A DNA stretch of 64,000 bases from Notamacropus eugenii (GCF_028372415.1 NC_092875.1:439959377-440023376); one strand, 5' to 3'; counted from the first letter of the stretch, positions 1 through 12,269 are shown. Notes: a model not told the origin generated them from the letters alone. A program made the numbers and translations.

Positions 1-1096
1 TGAAGAGCGAGAGGAGGGAAAGGCAGAAAAGGCTTGATGAGAGGGGAAAAGTACAATTGTTAAATTAAAAAAGGATTTCAAAGTTTTTTATAATCAAATA
101 AACCATCTTTCTTACATACCTTACAAAATTGAAATACAGGTGCCTGATTAGTTAAAAATCCTTGAGCTGCAGACACCTCTTGAAGATCTCAGCTGAGAAG
201 AAAAGGAAATAGAGAGACAATACAATTGTCTCTGGAGCCCATACCATGAAACCATCCTGCAGGAAAGGAACGGAGCAGTCATGAAGCATCACAGGTAAGT
301 AGGGTGACTCAACACATTGAGACTGACAGAGTCTCACCTTCTCCACAGGAAAAGATAAAGGGCTTTTAGGAAGATGAAAAAAATAACATCTCCAAGTCAG
401 AGTGTACCATCCCCAGAGGCATAAGATAGACATTGTCTTCTGATGAAGTGAGCCCGGATTCTGTTAATTCAAATTAAAGTTTTCCAAAGGAAATAATCCA
501 CCTGGTTTATACCTTCCCCTGCCAGACTCTACAGGGGAAAAAGAGAAAAGCAAACTAATGAGCAGAGATGTGAGAACTGGGGAACTTCAAATGAGGCGTT
601 TTGAACGCATTCAAACACACTAAGATGATCATTTATACAGAAGTCAAGATGTTCTACGAATGGAAACTTTGCTAGCCAGTTGGTTAAGGGAACCAGTTCA
701 AGGTTTTTCATCTGAGTTCTGCCAGAAGTTTGTTCTATGAGCATTGGCACTTTGGTAAACTTTCTGTGCCTGCCTTCTTTCTGATAAAGAAGGGATCGCA
801 GTCCCCCTGTGCCCACCTCCTCAGTGTGTAACATGATTTAATAAGATAATAAGTGCTCAGGGGGGTTGAGCAACTTGGAAGAGCGATATGATATAATATA
901 TGGCATCGTCATCTGTATAAGCATATTAGAATAATTATTTTAATGGCTCAATTTTCTCCCATAATGAGGATTACAATTCCTGACTAATTTACGTGGGTAG
1001 CATCTTCTATGCTTAAATTACTATACATGAGCATCGAATAAAAGGAACAACCCCCACAGGTTTGTGGATTGTTTAATTGTTCTTACTGCTTTTGCG
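1..1096. other. unique sequence, nothing recognised
   Basis: Non-repetitive AT-rich sequence. The longest open frames (about 100 codons) have no recognisable motif and are expected by chance. I see no exon, RNA gene or clear mobile element. Confidence 0.5.
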
Positions 1097-1256
1097 GTGT
1101 GTGTGTGTTTGTGTGTATGTATATGTGTGTGTGGTGTGTGTGTATGGTGTGTGTGTGTATGTGTGTGTGGTGTGTGTGTATGTGTGTGGTATGTGTGTAT
1201 GTGTGTGTGTGTGGTGTGTGTGGTGTGTGTGCGTGTGTGTGTGTGTCTGATGTGTG
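1097..1256. repeat. imperfect (TG)n microsatellite
   Basis: About 160 bases of TG repeats broken by GG, TA and TT steps, with several recurring TGTGTGTGG units. Open frames of Cys/Val or His/Thr repeats across it are artefacts. Alternating purine-pyrimidine runs like this can adopt Z-DNA. Confidence 0.95.
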
Positions 1257-1860
1257 ATGGAGGGGAGTCCAACTCCAGAGAAAGCGTATAATTGCCCATC
1301 CACTAAATCAGCTCCCCTCCAAACTTCTATGAGTTTGCTTCAGGCTGGTCTTAGTATAGGAAGTGTCAGCCCTGAAGGCCTGCTTCTTTAACTAATGATT
1401 AGCAGTTCTGAATGAGCTATTCTGATGACCAATTCTTTTCCAATTTCCCAGTGCTGCTCTAGTGAGCAATACAGGGTCTTGCTGTAGGGGAGAGAGAAAG
1501 TTTCTTTCCTGCTTTCCTCTGGATCACAGAAACAGGAAGCCACAGAACTCACATCTTCCAGGTGCTAGTTGTTCCATTGACAAAATGAACACTTTGAAAA
1601 GACAACCATGACAATATGTTTTCCCATTTGTTTTTCAGAAAAGGAAAAAAAATGCACCAAATATTTTGCAATTGTCTGGAGTCAAAGTGACATCCAATGA
1701 AAACCTCTTACATCTGCTTATTTCTTATAACAGATCCAGTGGAGAATGATGTGAAGGGGGTCACAATGTGCTATGAATGAGAAATTTACTTGTCTAGTGG
1801 TGTAGAAAACAGGGTCAAGAATTGGAGACAAGTTCTAGCTTAAAGACACTCATCTAATCC
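1257..1860. other. unique sequence, nothing recognised
   Basis: No open frame, repeat family or RNA signal that I can support. Confidence 0.45.
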
Positions 1861-2462
1861 TTCAATTCAATTTTATTCAATTCAACAAGCCTTTGTTAAG
1901 CACCTACCATATGTCAAGCACAGTGCTAGGCACTATTGATACAAAGATTAAACAAAAATAGTCCTTGACCTCAAGAAACTCACATGGGATGGGGGGAGGA
2001 TTGGAGGAGGACTATGTGCAGAGAGAGGCTGAGCATTTAAGAAAATAACTAAAATATAATTTCAAGATATAATATAATTATATAAAAATATAATTAAAAT
2101 ATAATTACAGGAATCAATAAAAACTTCTCATTGGAGATGGAGACGTAAGAAAAACTAAGCACTTTGGGAGGCATTACTGAGGTAGGAGAATATTCTAGGG
2201 ATTTAGTAAAGATCATGCAAAAGAATGAAATATCACTTTGAGTCTGTAGAATAGCATGGGGCAAGGGAATGAGAGTTTGTCTAGAATTTAGAGTACATGA
2301 AGGAAGGCAAAGCAAAATATCTGCAAGGTTAGAGCCAGATGTGGAAGGACTTTGAAAGCCAAGGACTTTTTACTGTACCCTTAAGACAATAGGGAACTAC
2401 CTGAGATTCTTTAGCAATGAAGTGGAATGGTCATACCCGTGTTTTAGGAACATTATTTGTCC
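1861..2462 (-). mobile_element. L2 LINE 3' region, antisense
   Basis: The left edge reads as the reverse complement of the L2 3' end (TTGTTAAGCACCTACCATATG, then CAAGCACAGTGCTAGGCAC). It runs into the antisense of the reverse transcriptase C-terminal region (GGACTTTGAAAGCC, then ACAATAGGGAACTACCTGAG). An AT-rich stretch near 2050-2110 interrupts it. No intact coding remains. Confidence 0.75.
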
Positions 2463-2473
2463 AACTGTTTACA

Positions 2474-2690
2474 GGTTCATAGGATCACAGATTTGGAAAC
2501 AGAAGGGACTGCAGAGGCCATCTGAGGCAATACACTCATTTTATTGATGAATAGACTATGATGTCCACGTGACCAAATGTAGCCAAATGACTTGACCAAG
2601 GTTAAAGAGGTAGTCACTGGTAAAACAGGGATTTCAACTTGGGTCTTCTGACTCTTGTTTCAGAATTCCTATCAGAATTCTTTAGAGACC
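2474..2690 (-). mobile_element. MIR (CORE-SINE), antisense
   Basis: Antisense MIR pattern: AGGATCACAGATTTGGA, the CTCATTTTATTGATGAATAGACT block, GACTTGACCAAGGTTAAAGAGGTAG, and the GGGTCTTCTGACTC B-box side at the right. Confidence 0.8.
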
Positions 2691-2799
2691 ATAAATGTAA
2701 AAGTGGGAAGTCCACATAGGAACCATGGCAAGAGTCCAAACAAAATAGTCTTTGGTGATTTCCTCAACTCAAATTTTATTTATTCCACTCTTGTATGAA

Positions 2800-2955
2800 C
2801 TGTTATTGTATTGGTAGACTGCATGGGAAAGAAATCTAACTTCAATTTCATCTCCAATACTTGCTAGTTATGTATCTTAAGCAAGTCACTTGAATTCTCC
2901 AAGCCTCAGTTTCCTCATTCGTTCCCATTTTAGTAAGAAGATCATCATAATCATC
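2800..2955 (+). mobile_element. MIR (CORE-SINE), sense
   Basis: Sense CORE pattern: TTGCTAGTTATGTATCTTAAGCAAGTCACTTGAATT followed by CCTCAGTTTCCTCATTCG. A short (ATC)n run follows at about 2940-2975. Confidence 0.75.
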
Positions 2956-3039
2956 ATCATCATAATAATAATTCATCAATAATATACCTCCCATGATTGT
3001 TGAAAGGAAATCACTTTGTGGACCTCATGATTACTTCTG

Positions 3040-3195
3040 AATACACATCATATCTTCTCTCAAAGATTATCAACTCCTTGATAATCAAAGGCTGTGTCTC
3101 ATAAACCTGTGTATACCACCCAGCCGTATCCAGCACAGAACTTTGCACATAGTATTCAGGTAATATTCAATAAATAAATGAATTAATGAATGAAA
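3040..3195 (+). mobile_element. L2 LINE 3' end, sense
   Basis: Typical L2 terminus: GTATCCAGCACAGAACTTTGCACATAGTATTCAGG, then a short TGAA-type tail of TAAATGAATTAATGAATGAA. Confidence 0.75.
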
Positions 3196-3344
3196 CAGTT
3201 ACTTTTAAATGAGAAAATGCCTGACATTTGATAATGAATTTTCAATTAATTTTAAATTGATATGATCTAATGCTTTGTCTAAAGTTCCCTAATAGTACTA
3301 GAGTTCAATTCCACATCTGAACTAGTTGCCCCAGTTCACATGAG

Positions 3345-3490
3345 TAGGAATTCTGCAAGGTTAAGTAATGTGGGGATTTGGTTTGAATTTTGGCTTTGTT
3401 ACTTAGCATCAGTGTGACTTTGGACAAGATACATGCCTTCTCTGGACATCCGTTTCCTTCACTATAAAGTGAGAGAAGCTTTTAACACAG
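3345..3490 (+). mobile_element. MIR fragment, sense
   Basis: Diverged sense MIR: GGTTTGAATTTTGGCTTTGTTACTTAG, GTGTGACTTTGGACAAGATAC, then CCGTTTCCTTCACTATAAAGTGAGA. Confidence 0.6.
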
Positions 3491-3594
3491 AAATTTAGGA
3501 CTTTCAAAGGAACTCCAGAATGAGAGAAGACCCTAAGCAAAGATACAGAAGTAAAAAGGCTTAAAAATTTCAGACAACACTAAATAAATCACTT

Positions 3595-3765
3595 CAACAG
3601 GACCATAGGATATAGGTAGGTTTGAAATGGGAGCTAAGACTAGAAAGGTAGCTTGGGGATAAACTTGTAGAGACTCAGGATATAAAAACTGGATTTTATA
3701 CTATAGGTAAGGGGAAGCATTTAAAGCTTTTTGGGGGGATAGTAAATCGTTCAATGTGGTGTCTC
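3595..3765 (-). mobile_element. L2 fragment, antisense
   Basis: Diverged antisense L2: CTAGAAAGGTAGCTTGGGG, then GGATTTTATACTATAGGTAAGGGG. It ends at the TSD of the following L1, so the L1 probably inserted into or beside this L2. Confidence 0.5.
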
Positions 3766-5581
3766 AAAAATTAATTTGGATATTAAGTGCTTGTGGATGG
3801 GCTGTGCCAAAATAATAAAATGGAATATATTACCAAAGTTAATTTATAATTTTGATATTGCATCAGTCAAACTATCAAAGGAATACTTTATTGCACCCAA
3901 TAAAATAAAATTAATTTGGATGAAAAAATTGAGAATTTTGAAAGAAATTATAAAAGAGGTAGGAATAACAAAGCAATATCACATCCAGATATCAAATTCA
4001 TTTATACATGATATATGCAAATATATGAGACTATATATGAACATATAAATATGTAAAATCATATATGTAAAAGAATTTGATGTTTTCATATATGTGTATA
4101 CACACATACACACATACATGTGTATATGTCTATAGAGGTATTTTAAAATTATGTTATAAAGTAGCAATTATCAAAAATAGAGAAGTAGATCAATAGGATG
4201 ATTAGACAAGGAAGAAATAGGAATAATGAAACTCAATAACCCAATGTTTCATAAGCCTGAAAATACACATTACTTAGAAAAGAGCTCTCTATTTGATAAG
4301 AACTGCAGGGAAAACTGGAAAGAAGTTTGGCAGAAATTAGGATTAGACTAACATCTTACACCATATTCTACACAACTTAAAGATTAAAGATTATATCACA
4401 CACACACACACACAATGATGAATAGATCAAATACCTTTCCTTGCTATCAGTAAGAGGGATATATATATATTCTTAACCAAATAATAGAGATAATAATAAA
4501 AGATAAAATATAGTTTTGATTACATGAAATTGAAAAACTTCTGCAAAAACAAAATTAATGCACCTATATTATTCAGTGATCATATAGGAAAAAAAATCTT
4601 TGAATCAAATTTTTCAGATAAGAGTTTAGTTTCCAGGATATATAGACAGGTAACAGAATATTTGTGAAATCAAAAATTATTCTCCCATAAGTAAGTAGTG
4701 AAAGAATATAAAAAGCAGTTCTTAAAAGAATTTAAAACTGTTGATAATCATATTAAAAATATATCAAATTACAAATAAAAGAAATACAAATGAATAGAAC
4801 CTGAGGTTTCATATCATTCACAGAAAATTGACAAAAATGACAAAATATGGGAGTAAATATTGGAGGTGTAGTGAGAAGATAGGTACACAACTGCCTTGTT
4901 GGTATAACTATGCTTTAATTCAACAGTTTTTCTGAAATAATTCAAATTTATATGAAAAGTGATTAAAATATTTATGCTCTTTGACTCAAAGATTCCAAGG
5001 AGATCATCAAAAAAAAAAAGAAAAAGATCCCAATTACACATACACACACAAACACAGACACACTTTTTTGTGGTTACAAAGCCCTGTAATTGATTGTATA
5101 ATGGCTAAACAAATTATAGTACATGAATACAATGACGTATTATGTTCTAAGAAATGGTTGTTCCAGAGGAGCATGAGAAGACTTACATGAACTTATCTGA
5201 AAGTAAGTAGAACCAGGAAAACAATATACACAATGATGACAACTTTGTAAAGAATAAGCCTAGAACAATAAAAATGAATGTTGCAAAGTTAGAAAGAATA
5301 AACATGGCCCCAAAGAAGAGGTATGAGAAGACACCTCCCTTAACTCTTTGACAAAGGCAAGAGGTCCATGGGGTAGAGCACTGCATATATTTAATCATAT
5401 TTTTTCCACATATTTGATTAGTTTTGCTTATTTTTCCCTCTACTTTCTCTCTCTTTTTTACTTTCAAAAAAATCCTTTGTTATATGGAATAATACTCTGT
5501 GAAGGAGTGGGAAGTATATGTGGGTATTTAGGTGATGTATTTAGATGATATCAATAAAAATTTATTTAAAAATTAATTTGG
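3766..5581 (+). mobile_element. 5'-truncated LINE-1, sense, with 14-bp TSD
   Basis: The element is bounded by a perfect direct repeat AAAAATTAATTTGG at 3766-3779 and 5568-5581. Inside, conceptual translation near 3820 gives the L1 ORF2p-like run LPKLIYNFD. Further on come the decayed C-terminal ORF2 and 3'UTR landmarks: GATAAGAACTGCAGGGAAAACTGGAAAG near 4280, and TTTTTTGTGGTTACAAAG near 5065 followed by AGACTTACATGAACT near 5180. The frame is broken throughout. AT/CA microsatellites interrupt it near 4020-4140 and 4397. It has no ORF1 and cannot be autonomous. Confidence 0.85.
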
Positions 5582-5704
5582 TTGTGGTGTGCAGATTTTG
5601 CAGGGGGATTAAAGTGCTGAAACCATTCCTAGAAGTTGTCTAGTTTGAGAGATCAGAAGAATCACGATACTACTACCTGAAATCGTGAACTCGGGAAGGG
5701 GAAC

Positions 5705-5806
5705 CGATTGGCTCAGACACAGACAAGTGCCTGAGACTGAATTGGAACTCAGGTCTTCCTGCCTACTGTCAAGTCCTCTACCACTGTACCACCTAACTGC
5801 CTCTAG
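5705..5806 (-). mobile_element. tRNA-headed SINE fragment, antisense
   Basis: Reads in reverse as a marsupial SINE head. GAACTCAGGTCTTCCTGCC (the B-box side) is followed by TCCTCTACCACTGTACCACCTAACTGCC. Confidence 0.7.
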
Positions 5807-5894
5807 GAAGATATGGGAGATAATCATGTAGCATAGTTGAACCTTTGGGCTTGATTGAGAGCAGCAAGTGAGAGGATGTAGAGAAAAGGGTTTC

Positions 5895-5975
5895 TCTATT
5901 TGCACAGTAAGAAGGTTGGACTAAATGGTATCTCAGTTCTCTTTTAGCTCTAGAGCTATGATACTGTGATTCACA
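5895..5975 (+). mobile_element. MIR 3' part, sense
   Basis: GAAGGTTGGACTAAATGGTATCTCAGTTCTCTTTTAGCTCTAGAGCTATGAT matches the downstream part of marsupial MIR elements. Confidence 0.6.
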
Positions 5976-6004
5976 ATTGTGGGAGAAAGAAAGAAAAGTC
6001 AAGC

Positions 6005-6180
6005 CAAATCACCAAGTCAACAAGCATTTGTTTGAATACCCACTATGTGTCAACCACTGTGCTGAGTACTGTACTGGAATTATTAAGGGGGGGAAACAGA
6101 CTCTGAAAAGGAGGTCACAATCTAATAGAAGAGAACACAAGCAAACAACTCTGTGCAAGAGGGCCCACAAAAGCAGATAA
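6005..6180 (-). mobile_element. L2 3' end, antisense
   Basis: CAACAAGCATTTGTTTGAATACCCACTATGTGTCAACCACTGTGCTGAG is the reverse complement of the L2 terminus. It is followed by the degraded block AAGGAGGTCACAATCTAATAG. Confidence 0.75.
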
Positions 6181-6189
6181 TGGACAGTC

Positions 6190-6570
6190 AGCCCTGGAGA
6201 CTAGGACCATGTAGTCACCCTCCTGTGCTATTAACCTCTCTTGCTATATCCAGTTGTAATTGTTGATCCAAATACATGGAAATAGCTCAATCTTAGCAGT
6301 GTAAACTTTGCTTTCTCTGTGAAGAGGGAGATTATCCCTAATGATATGTCAGGATTGATAAAGTGAGGTGGTCCTATTGGAAGAAACCTCAGATTATCAC
6401 ATTTTCACATACATTCATCAGACCCCAACTAGCTAGATATCCTCTAATGACATGTTGCATCATAATTCAGGTAACCAGTAAACCATTTCTCCTGAATGGA
6501 TTTCTTGCACTGCTGAGATCCCTTCCCACGTTCAAATTCCACCATTATCTGCTAAGTAGTCACTTTTGTC
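6190..6570. other. unique sequence, nothing recognised
   Basis: No repeat family or conserved frame identified. Confidence 0.4.
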
Positions 6571-6579
6571 ATCATTCAT

Positions 6580-6770
6580 TAGTTCATAGAACTGTAGATT
6601 TGGAACATAAAGGGACATCACAAGTCATCAGGTTCAACTCCTTCATTTTATAGATGAAGTAACGGAGGCCCAGAGGGCTTGTGACATGTCTAAGGTCACA
6701 GAATGAACAAAGAGCAGACCTGGAATGCAAACCCAGTTGCTCAGATTCCAGTTCAATCTCTGTTCAAATC
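6580..6770 (-). mobile_element. MIR, antisense
   Basis: AGAACTGTAGATTTGGAAC, CTTCATTTTATAGATGAAG, and GACATGTCTAAGGTCACAGA are clear antisense MIR landmarks. Confidence 0.8.
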
Positions 6771-7009
6771 TATCTAGAGACAGGATGATGTACTATGGTG
6801 ACAGAGTTAGCTAAGAAACTGGTTTAAGCTCTTATTCTTCAACACAAAAGGAAGAAGGCAGAATTTGCTTCTGTGGAAGTCTTTCAAATAGAATTGATCC
6901 ATATCTGCTGGCACTGATTTAGGCATGACTGTGTGTGATGGCAGGGGGATGGTCTGTGATATTTTTCTCAAGGCCCCTTCCAGTCTTCTGATTTTAGATG
7001 AAAGGTAAT

Positions 7010-7440
7010 AAATCCATGTGAACTCAAATAGAAAACCCTCTCAGTAATTACTTAGTTAATAAATCAAATTGACAGCCTTAATCAATATATAAGGCAGTGC
7101 AATTGACCTCATATTTGAAACAAGAAGAGCTCTTGCAGCAAATCACCGACAGGATTCTGGAGCTTTCATCCGCCTTACAACAGTTCATAGCCCTGTCAAA
7201 CTGCAATCAATTTCTATACAGTTATAACTGGTCTGATTCTGGGGATAGCACAATGTCAGCATCTAATCAAGTGCATCCAATACCTAATCGTAGGTTATAA
7301 GTTATGAAAATGAAAATAAGGTCTATTTTTGGCAAAGAATGATGTTTTCCATTTATCATGTTGTAAAGATGGTAACAAATAATTTAGGCAACTTTAAAGA
7401 ATCTATTTTTTGCAAAAAGAGCTCAAAGCACTTAATAAAT
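7010..7440. other. unique sequence, nothing recognised
   Basis: AT-rich, no supported feature. Confidence 0.4.
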
Positions 7441-7456
7441 ATTAAACCATCACATA

Positions 7457-7700
7457 CATGAAAAGGGGGGAGAAGAGTAAGAGGAAATAAGGGGAGAAAG
7501 AGATGGCGGAGGAAGAGGAGGAAGAAAGGAGGGGAGAGAGAGAATATGAGACAGAGAGCAGAGGAGAAGACAGGATTGGAGAACAAAGGAGAGGAGATGA
7601 AAGGAGGGAAGGGCAAAGGAGGGGAGGGGAGAGGAAGATAGCAAGAGGGAGAGAAATAAAGGAGAGGGAGGATAAGAAGGAGAGAAGGTGAGGGGGAGCA
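7457..7700. repeat. polypurine (A/G) tract on + strand
   Basis: About 240 bases that are nearly all A or G, built from irregular GGAGA, GGGGA and GAGAG units with few pyrimidines. The Glu/Arg- and Pro/Ser-rich open frames across it are composition artefacts. Such homopurine-homopyrimidine DNA can form triplex or polymerase-stalling structures. Confidence 0.85.
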
Positions 7701-9190
7701 CCCTACATGAGAGAGATTCAGGAGAAAACGGTCTACAAACTCCCTTGGTTTTCAATAGAAAATTCTAGTCAAATCCCTCGATAAACTTCTAAAACCATTA
7801 TTAAGTTTCAAATTTGGCAGGCACTGTCCTAGGATTGCAAGAGTTTATACCATAGAGAAATATAATGCCTCTCTTGAAGTGACACACCATGTAGATTAGC
7901 AAGATAGAAATTCATCTCTTGTAGTCATTTGAGGATCATGTGAATTCTACTATATATACTAATATATTCTAATATACTAAAAATTTAATATTATCAATTT
8001 ATTTATTCCATAGACTTGAAAGAATGGAAAGGAGTGGGGAATGATAAAGGGAGGATTGGTATGGTTTATGTTGTTAAAAAATACTTGCATGTCAAAAGTC
8101 CCTCTTAAACATGGCCCTGAAATAGCCATCAAAGGTTGAAGATACTTGGGGGTGAGGTCAATATCCACTTCAAACCAGAGTTCAGAAGCACTTATTGACG
8201 CATTTACTTTTATTAGAAGCATAAGATGTCTAGTCAGCTTGAAGCAAAGGCATTTAACTAAACAGAACAGTAAAATAAATGAGAAGATTTTCTCCAAACA
8301 CATTTTCTCTCAGGTTACCAGGCCACCAACTGCCAGTGACATATACATGGAACACGCATGAACAAAACTGCAAGAACAGTCAAACTACACCAATAGCAGT
8401 GACATATAAGAAGCACACGCATATGGAGCTTTTGTGGGCAGGGCATTTCATACACACACATGATGCTGAGGAACCGTCAAAGCGCAGTACTATAAAGTAA
8501 AGCTTTTCTCTACTACTTTCCACCAAGCATTTTTGCTTATGACTTCTGCTTTGTGCTAGGTGTCTATGTTGAGATTCTGTAACTCTCCTCTAACAATCTT
8601 TTGGTTTTCCACTGTAAGGTGGCCTCTTTCTCATAGTTGGAGGTTTCTTTAACAGAAACGATCTTTAGTTATTTTGTGATGAAGACCCCAGCCAGCCCTA
8701 CCCAATCAGCTATTTAAACAAGCCCAGGAGGCATTTTATATTGAACTTCTGAGCTGCCCCATTAAAGTTCAAACTTTTACAATCCAAATTCTTGTCTGAA
8801 TTATCCAAAATTCTTGTTAACTCTCTAAAGAGGCCCCTAGATTGTTGTTCTGAATTCGCAGAGGGCTCCATTTATCAAAATTGGAAAAGAACTTGGTGGA
8901 GTTGGATACCCTGTTTTACATCCATAATGCCCCCAGATCATATTCTGATAAACTCATAAGCAATACTCAAAAGGGATTGATTGGAGTGGCTAATGAACCA
9001 ATGGGATCACTATCTTTGTCTTACTGCCCCATCCCCAACATCCAAGATCATTCTGTGATCTACAATATAAAATATAATTAATTTAAACTTGATCTTAATG
9101 CCAGTGGCTTAGGTGACTAAAATAAATAACATTTTTTTCTACTTTAACATTGACTTCTCAATAATTACTCTCTTTACTTCCATCATTTAA
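7701..9190. other. mostly unique sequence
   Basis: A faint antisense L2-like remnant lies at about 7796-7870 (GGCAGGCACTGTCCTAGGATT). Otherwise no repeat is recognised. Two short similar segments, CAGTGACATATAC...CACGCAT and CAGTGACATATAA...CACGCAT, lie about 60 bases apart near 8334-8422. No supported exon. Confidence 0.4.
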
Positions 9191-9194
9191 ACTT

Positions 9195-9320
9195 AAAAGA
9201 AGAACATAAAATTAGAACTTAGAGGCGAGGTAACCCAATCCTCTCATTTTAAAAACAACAAAACTGAGATCCAAAAGTGGGAAGTGAGTTTTCTTAGGCC
9301 AAGTAGGTATAATAGCAATT
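9195..9320 (-). mobile_element. MIR, antisense
   Basis: AAAATTAGAACTTAGAGG, CTCTCATTTTAAAAACAACAAAACTGAG, then GAAGTGAGTTTTCTTAGGCCAAGTAGG. Confidence 0.65.
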
Positions 9321-9780
9321 TAAATGGAAAGATCTTTCTCATTCATTAATTGGTCCCTCCGACCTGCTTCAATCACCAGGGGATCTAAAACACATGTGGT
9401 GGGAGAAGCTTGTTGTGGAGGCAGAACAGGAAGGATGCAACAGAACCAGGACAAAGTGAGTGAAGGCATGGTGGGGCAGAGGAGAGAGCATGCAGGCAAG
9501 CAGGCAGGAAGGCATGTCAAGGCTCAGGCTTGTGAGTGTTTGCTTGTGAGAAGGCCCCAACAGAGGGGGGCAAGCTTGGGAATGACTTTGCCACTTGCAG
9601 TTTTTATTAACTTCTTGGTTGCTATGATGGATTTTGTTTTCTCATTTTGGGATCTGGCTTTCTAGTGTCTAAATAAATGTTTTTCTTCTGCCTTCTGTAT
9701 GGAGAGTCCTTTATATTTTGCAATTGAAAACTACACCAGCGGTGCTGTGAATATTGTCTTGGCAATAAAGTAGGTAGCAA
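9321..9780 (+). other. unidentified block with poly-A signal
   Basis: The base composition is higher in GC than its surroundings. It carries an open frame of 113 codons (9324-9665) and an AATAAA about 10 bases after that frame's stop. The frame has no motif I recognise. It could be part of an LTR (R region with poly-A signal), a decayed processed transcript or chance. I saw no LTR boundaries. Confidence 0.3.
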
Positions 9781-9849
9781 AGAACAATAAGTTGAACCCA
9801 GGTCTTCTCACAACAATTTCTGTGTCCTTTTCTTTATGTTATATTGCTT

Positions 9850-10035
9850 TTCAGTCATATAGGGAAGCATGAACACTAGATGTAAACTCAGGGGTCTTGG
9901 GTTTGCATTATATTTTTGTTACTACCTGTGATACATTGGGGAAATTACACTGTAAACCTTGGTTTCCTCCTCTGTGAACTTAGGGCTAAATGATTTTTAG
10001 TACCCCTTTGAATTTGAAATTCTATGATCCTTTAT
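9850..10035 (+). mobile_element. MIR, sense
   Basis: GTTACTACCTGTGATACATTGGGGAAATTAC, CCTTGGTTTCCTCCTCTGTGAA, then TTTGAAATTCTATGATCC at its 3' side. Confidence 0.75.
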
Positions 10036-10384
10036 ATAGGAGAAGCAGTTGAATTTGATGGTGTTTTGACCAATGGGACTCTGATTTACTAGAATTAGGA
10101 ATTATTCATTTCATTTGCCTATGTAGGGTCCATGTAGCTCTTTCTACTTTCTAGAATCTGAATAAGGATGCAAAATGATCTGAAACTTTAAAGTCATAAG
10201 GAGCAATGGGGGATTTTTTACAGTGGATTAAATGCACTGTTGTTTGGTTGCTCTTGTATTTCTCCATCTCCAAACTAGATGGAGAATATACGTTCAAATA
10301 ATAGAATATGTTTCTTGAGAAATGACGCTGTTGTTAATATTTGCTTGTTTTTTTGTTGAGGAGGTAGGTGCAAGAAATGCACCT

Positions 10385-10455
10385 TCTAGTTCTAGTTCTG
10401 GGACAGAGCCTGGCACAGAGTAGGGACCTAGTAAATATTTGTTGAATTGAATGAA
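10385..10455 (+). mobile_element. L2 3' end, sense
   Basis: GAGCCTGGCACAGAGTAGGGACC followed by TAGTAAATATTTGTTGAATTGAATGAAT is a clear L2 terminus. Confidence 0.8.
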
Positions 10456-11002
10456 TATGGAAATTGAAATAAGAAAGGAGAAGAGACCGAAATATAAGCA
10501 ATCCTTTTTTAAAGTATCTTTTCCCTTCCAGTTCTAAAGAGATATCTTACCTTCTAGTTTCACAATCCCATGATTCTAAAGTCACTTTGTTAGTTTAGGA
10601 GCAGGAAAAAAAATATCATGTATTGCCTGTTTTACTCATAAAAAGACTGTGCTTGCTACATGAAACTTTAAAGGAATGATTATTCAGGCAATAATTACAA
10701 TGTTCTTAATTACATTTACTTTTACATGTTTTTAATTTGCCCTGCAACTGAAGATCTAAGATATCTAACTTTAAGGATCTTTGCATTTCTTCGTTTTTGA
10801 AAAATATGCTAGATGGCATTTCTTGATTTTTTTTCCCACTTCAGAAAATGCTTGACATAATAGTATCTCCTCTTAGCCTTGCTACTGCTCTGGGATTCAA
10901 GGAAGAAGAAGGGGGGAGGTAGGATGAATATCATTTTTCCCATTTTAAAGGTGAAAATTCTGAGGATCCAAGAAATGAAATGATTCAAAAATAATCAAGA
11001 TC

Positions 11003-11100
11003 ATGGGTTTTAGAACAGGGAAGGAACTTAGAGGATATCAGTCCACCCTCATTATTTTCCAAGTAAGAAAACAGTCTCAGAAAAGTGAGATGGCTTGTTT
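11003..11100 (-). mobile_element. MIR fragment, antisense
   Basis: GGTTTTAGAACAGGGAAGGAAC, CCCTCATTATTTTCCAAGTAAG, then CAGTCTCAGAAAAGTGAGATGGCTTG. Confidence 0.65.
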
Positions 11101-11119
11101 CATCTGAAAACAGATGAAA

Positions 11120-11570
11120 CCATCAACCTGTTAGACAAAATAAAAAAGCATTTGAGCTTCCACTCAAGGAGTTTACATTCTAATGGGGGAAGACAACTCA
11201 TGAAAGGAAGCTATAAAGGTGAGAATGGACTAAGAAGGTACCTACACTTGAAACAAAATCCTATGGAGATGTTAGCAATGCAACCTGGAGAGAGATGAAG
11301 ACATGGCCTAGGTCTCCTCCTTAAATTCGAGGGTATGGAAGGAACTATACAGATAGAAAGTGAGACCTCAGATTCAGAGAGTATTTCTAATGAGAGAAAT
11401 AGTAGTGCAGGGTGGAATAAGCTTCCAGTGTGAAGGGGTTTCTATGGTACAATAAAGCCCTGTGGAGATGAGTCTGCAGTGCTGCCTAGAAAGGGGTAAT
11501 GATGAGGAAATGGAACAAGGTGGGAAACGAAATGGGTAATGATGTCTAGTCCACATGCCTAGAGGTTTTC
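11120..11570 (-). mobile_element. L2, antisense
   Basis: AGGAGTTTACATTCTAATGGGGG is the antisense of the L2 3'UTR. Further purine-rich antisense L2-like sequence follows with diverged spacing. There is no intact frame. Confidence 0.6.
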
Positions 11571-11929
11571 AAAGTCAAGGAGGTTGTAGAATGGATTCAT
11601 GCTTCACACTGGGTTTGGCCTAGCTTTCCTCAGAGACGCATTCATGATACAATACTTCTAGGATTCATGAATACAGCTGTTTGTCTCATGGAACTTTTTT
11701 CTAATCAACCCAATTTTTTGGAATTCCCACTCCCAGAATTTGTCACCACTGGAAAATGTTGCTTCCCATGTTTCATTTTTTTAAAAAAATCTTTTCCATA
11801 GAACTGTTGAAATCAAGTTTGTCTCTGTCGAGTCAAGCTTCCCTGCATGACTTTACAAGTCATTTCTGAATTAAGCAGGAATCTTTATAAAACAAAAATC
11901 AACTATTTCCACAAGCATCAGAGGAAAGA

Positions 11930-12125
11930 TGATCCTAGGATCAGAAGACCACAGATTTAAAGGTTGAAGGGACCTCAGATATTATCCAATCCAATTGCCC
12001 CATTTTACATTTAAGGAAATTGGGTCTCAGAAGTGAGATGACTTATTCAACAACATACAGGCAATATGCAAGAGGATGAGTTAGGATTCATACAATATCT
12101 TCTGATTCCAAACCCAGCACTCCTT
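11930..12125 (-). mobile_element. MIR, antisense
   Basis: ATCCTAGGATCAGAAGACC, GCCCCATTTTACATTTAAGGAAATTGGG, GTGAGATGACTTATTCAAC, then ATCTTCTGATTCCAAACCC. Confidence 0.8.
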
Positions 12126-12269
12126 CCAAATCTGAAGTAGGAGAACAAAAGCAAATGGTATTCAAAGACTGCTGTGCAGAGACAGCAGGAAGAATGAGAA
12201 GAATCTCAACCTACATTCCTAGACCAGACAGCTACAGAGGCTCTATATTCCAGCACCAAATCTTAAGCA

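Noticed and set aside
1021..1303. Cys/Val- and His/Thr-repeat open frames
   Set aside because: They are translations of a (TG)n microsatellite in both directions.
7450..7755. Ser/Pro/Phe- and Glu/Arg-rich frames of about 60-100 codons
   Set aside because: They cover a polypurine tract where stop codons are rare by composition.
9324..9665. 113-codon frame followed by AATAAA as a host 3' terminal exon
   Set aside because: No splice acceptor, motif or homologue that I recognise; kept only as an unidentified block.
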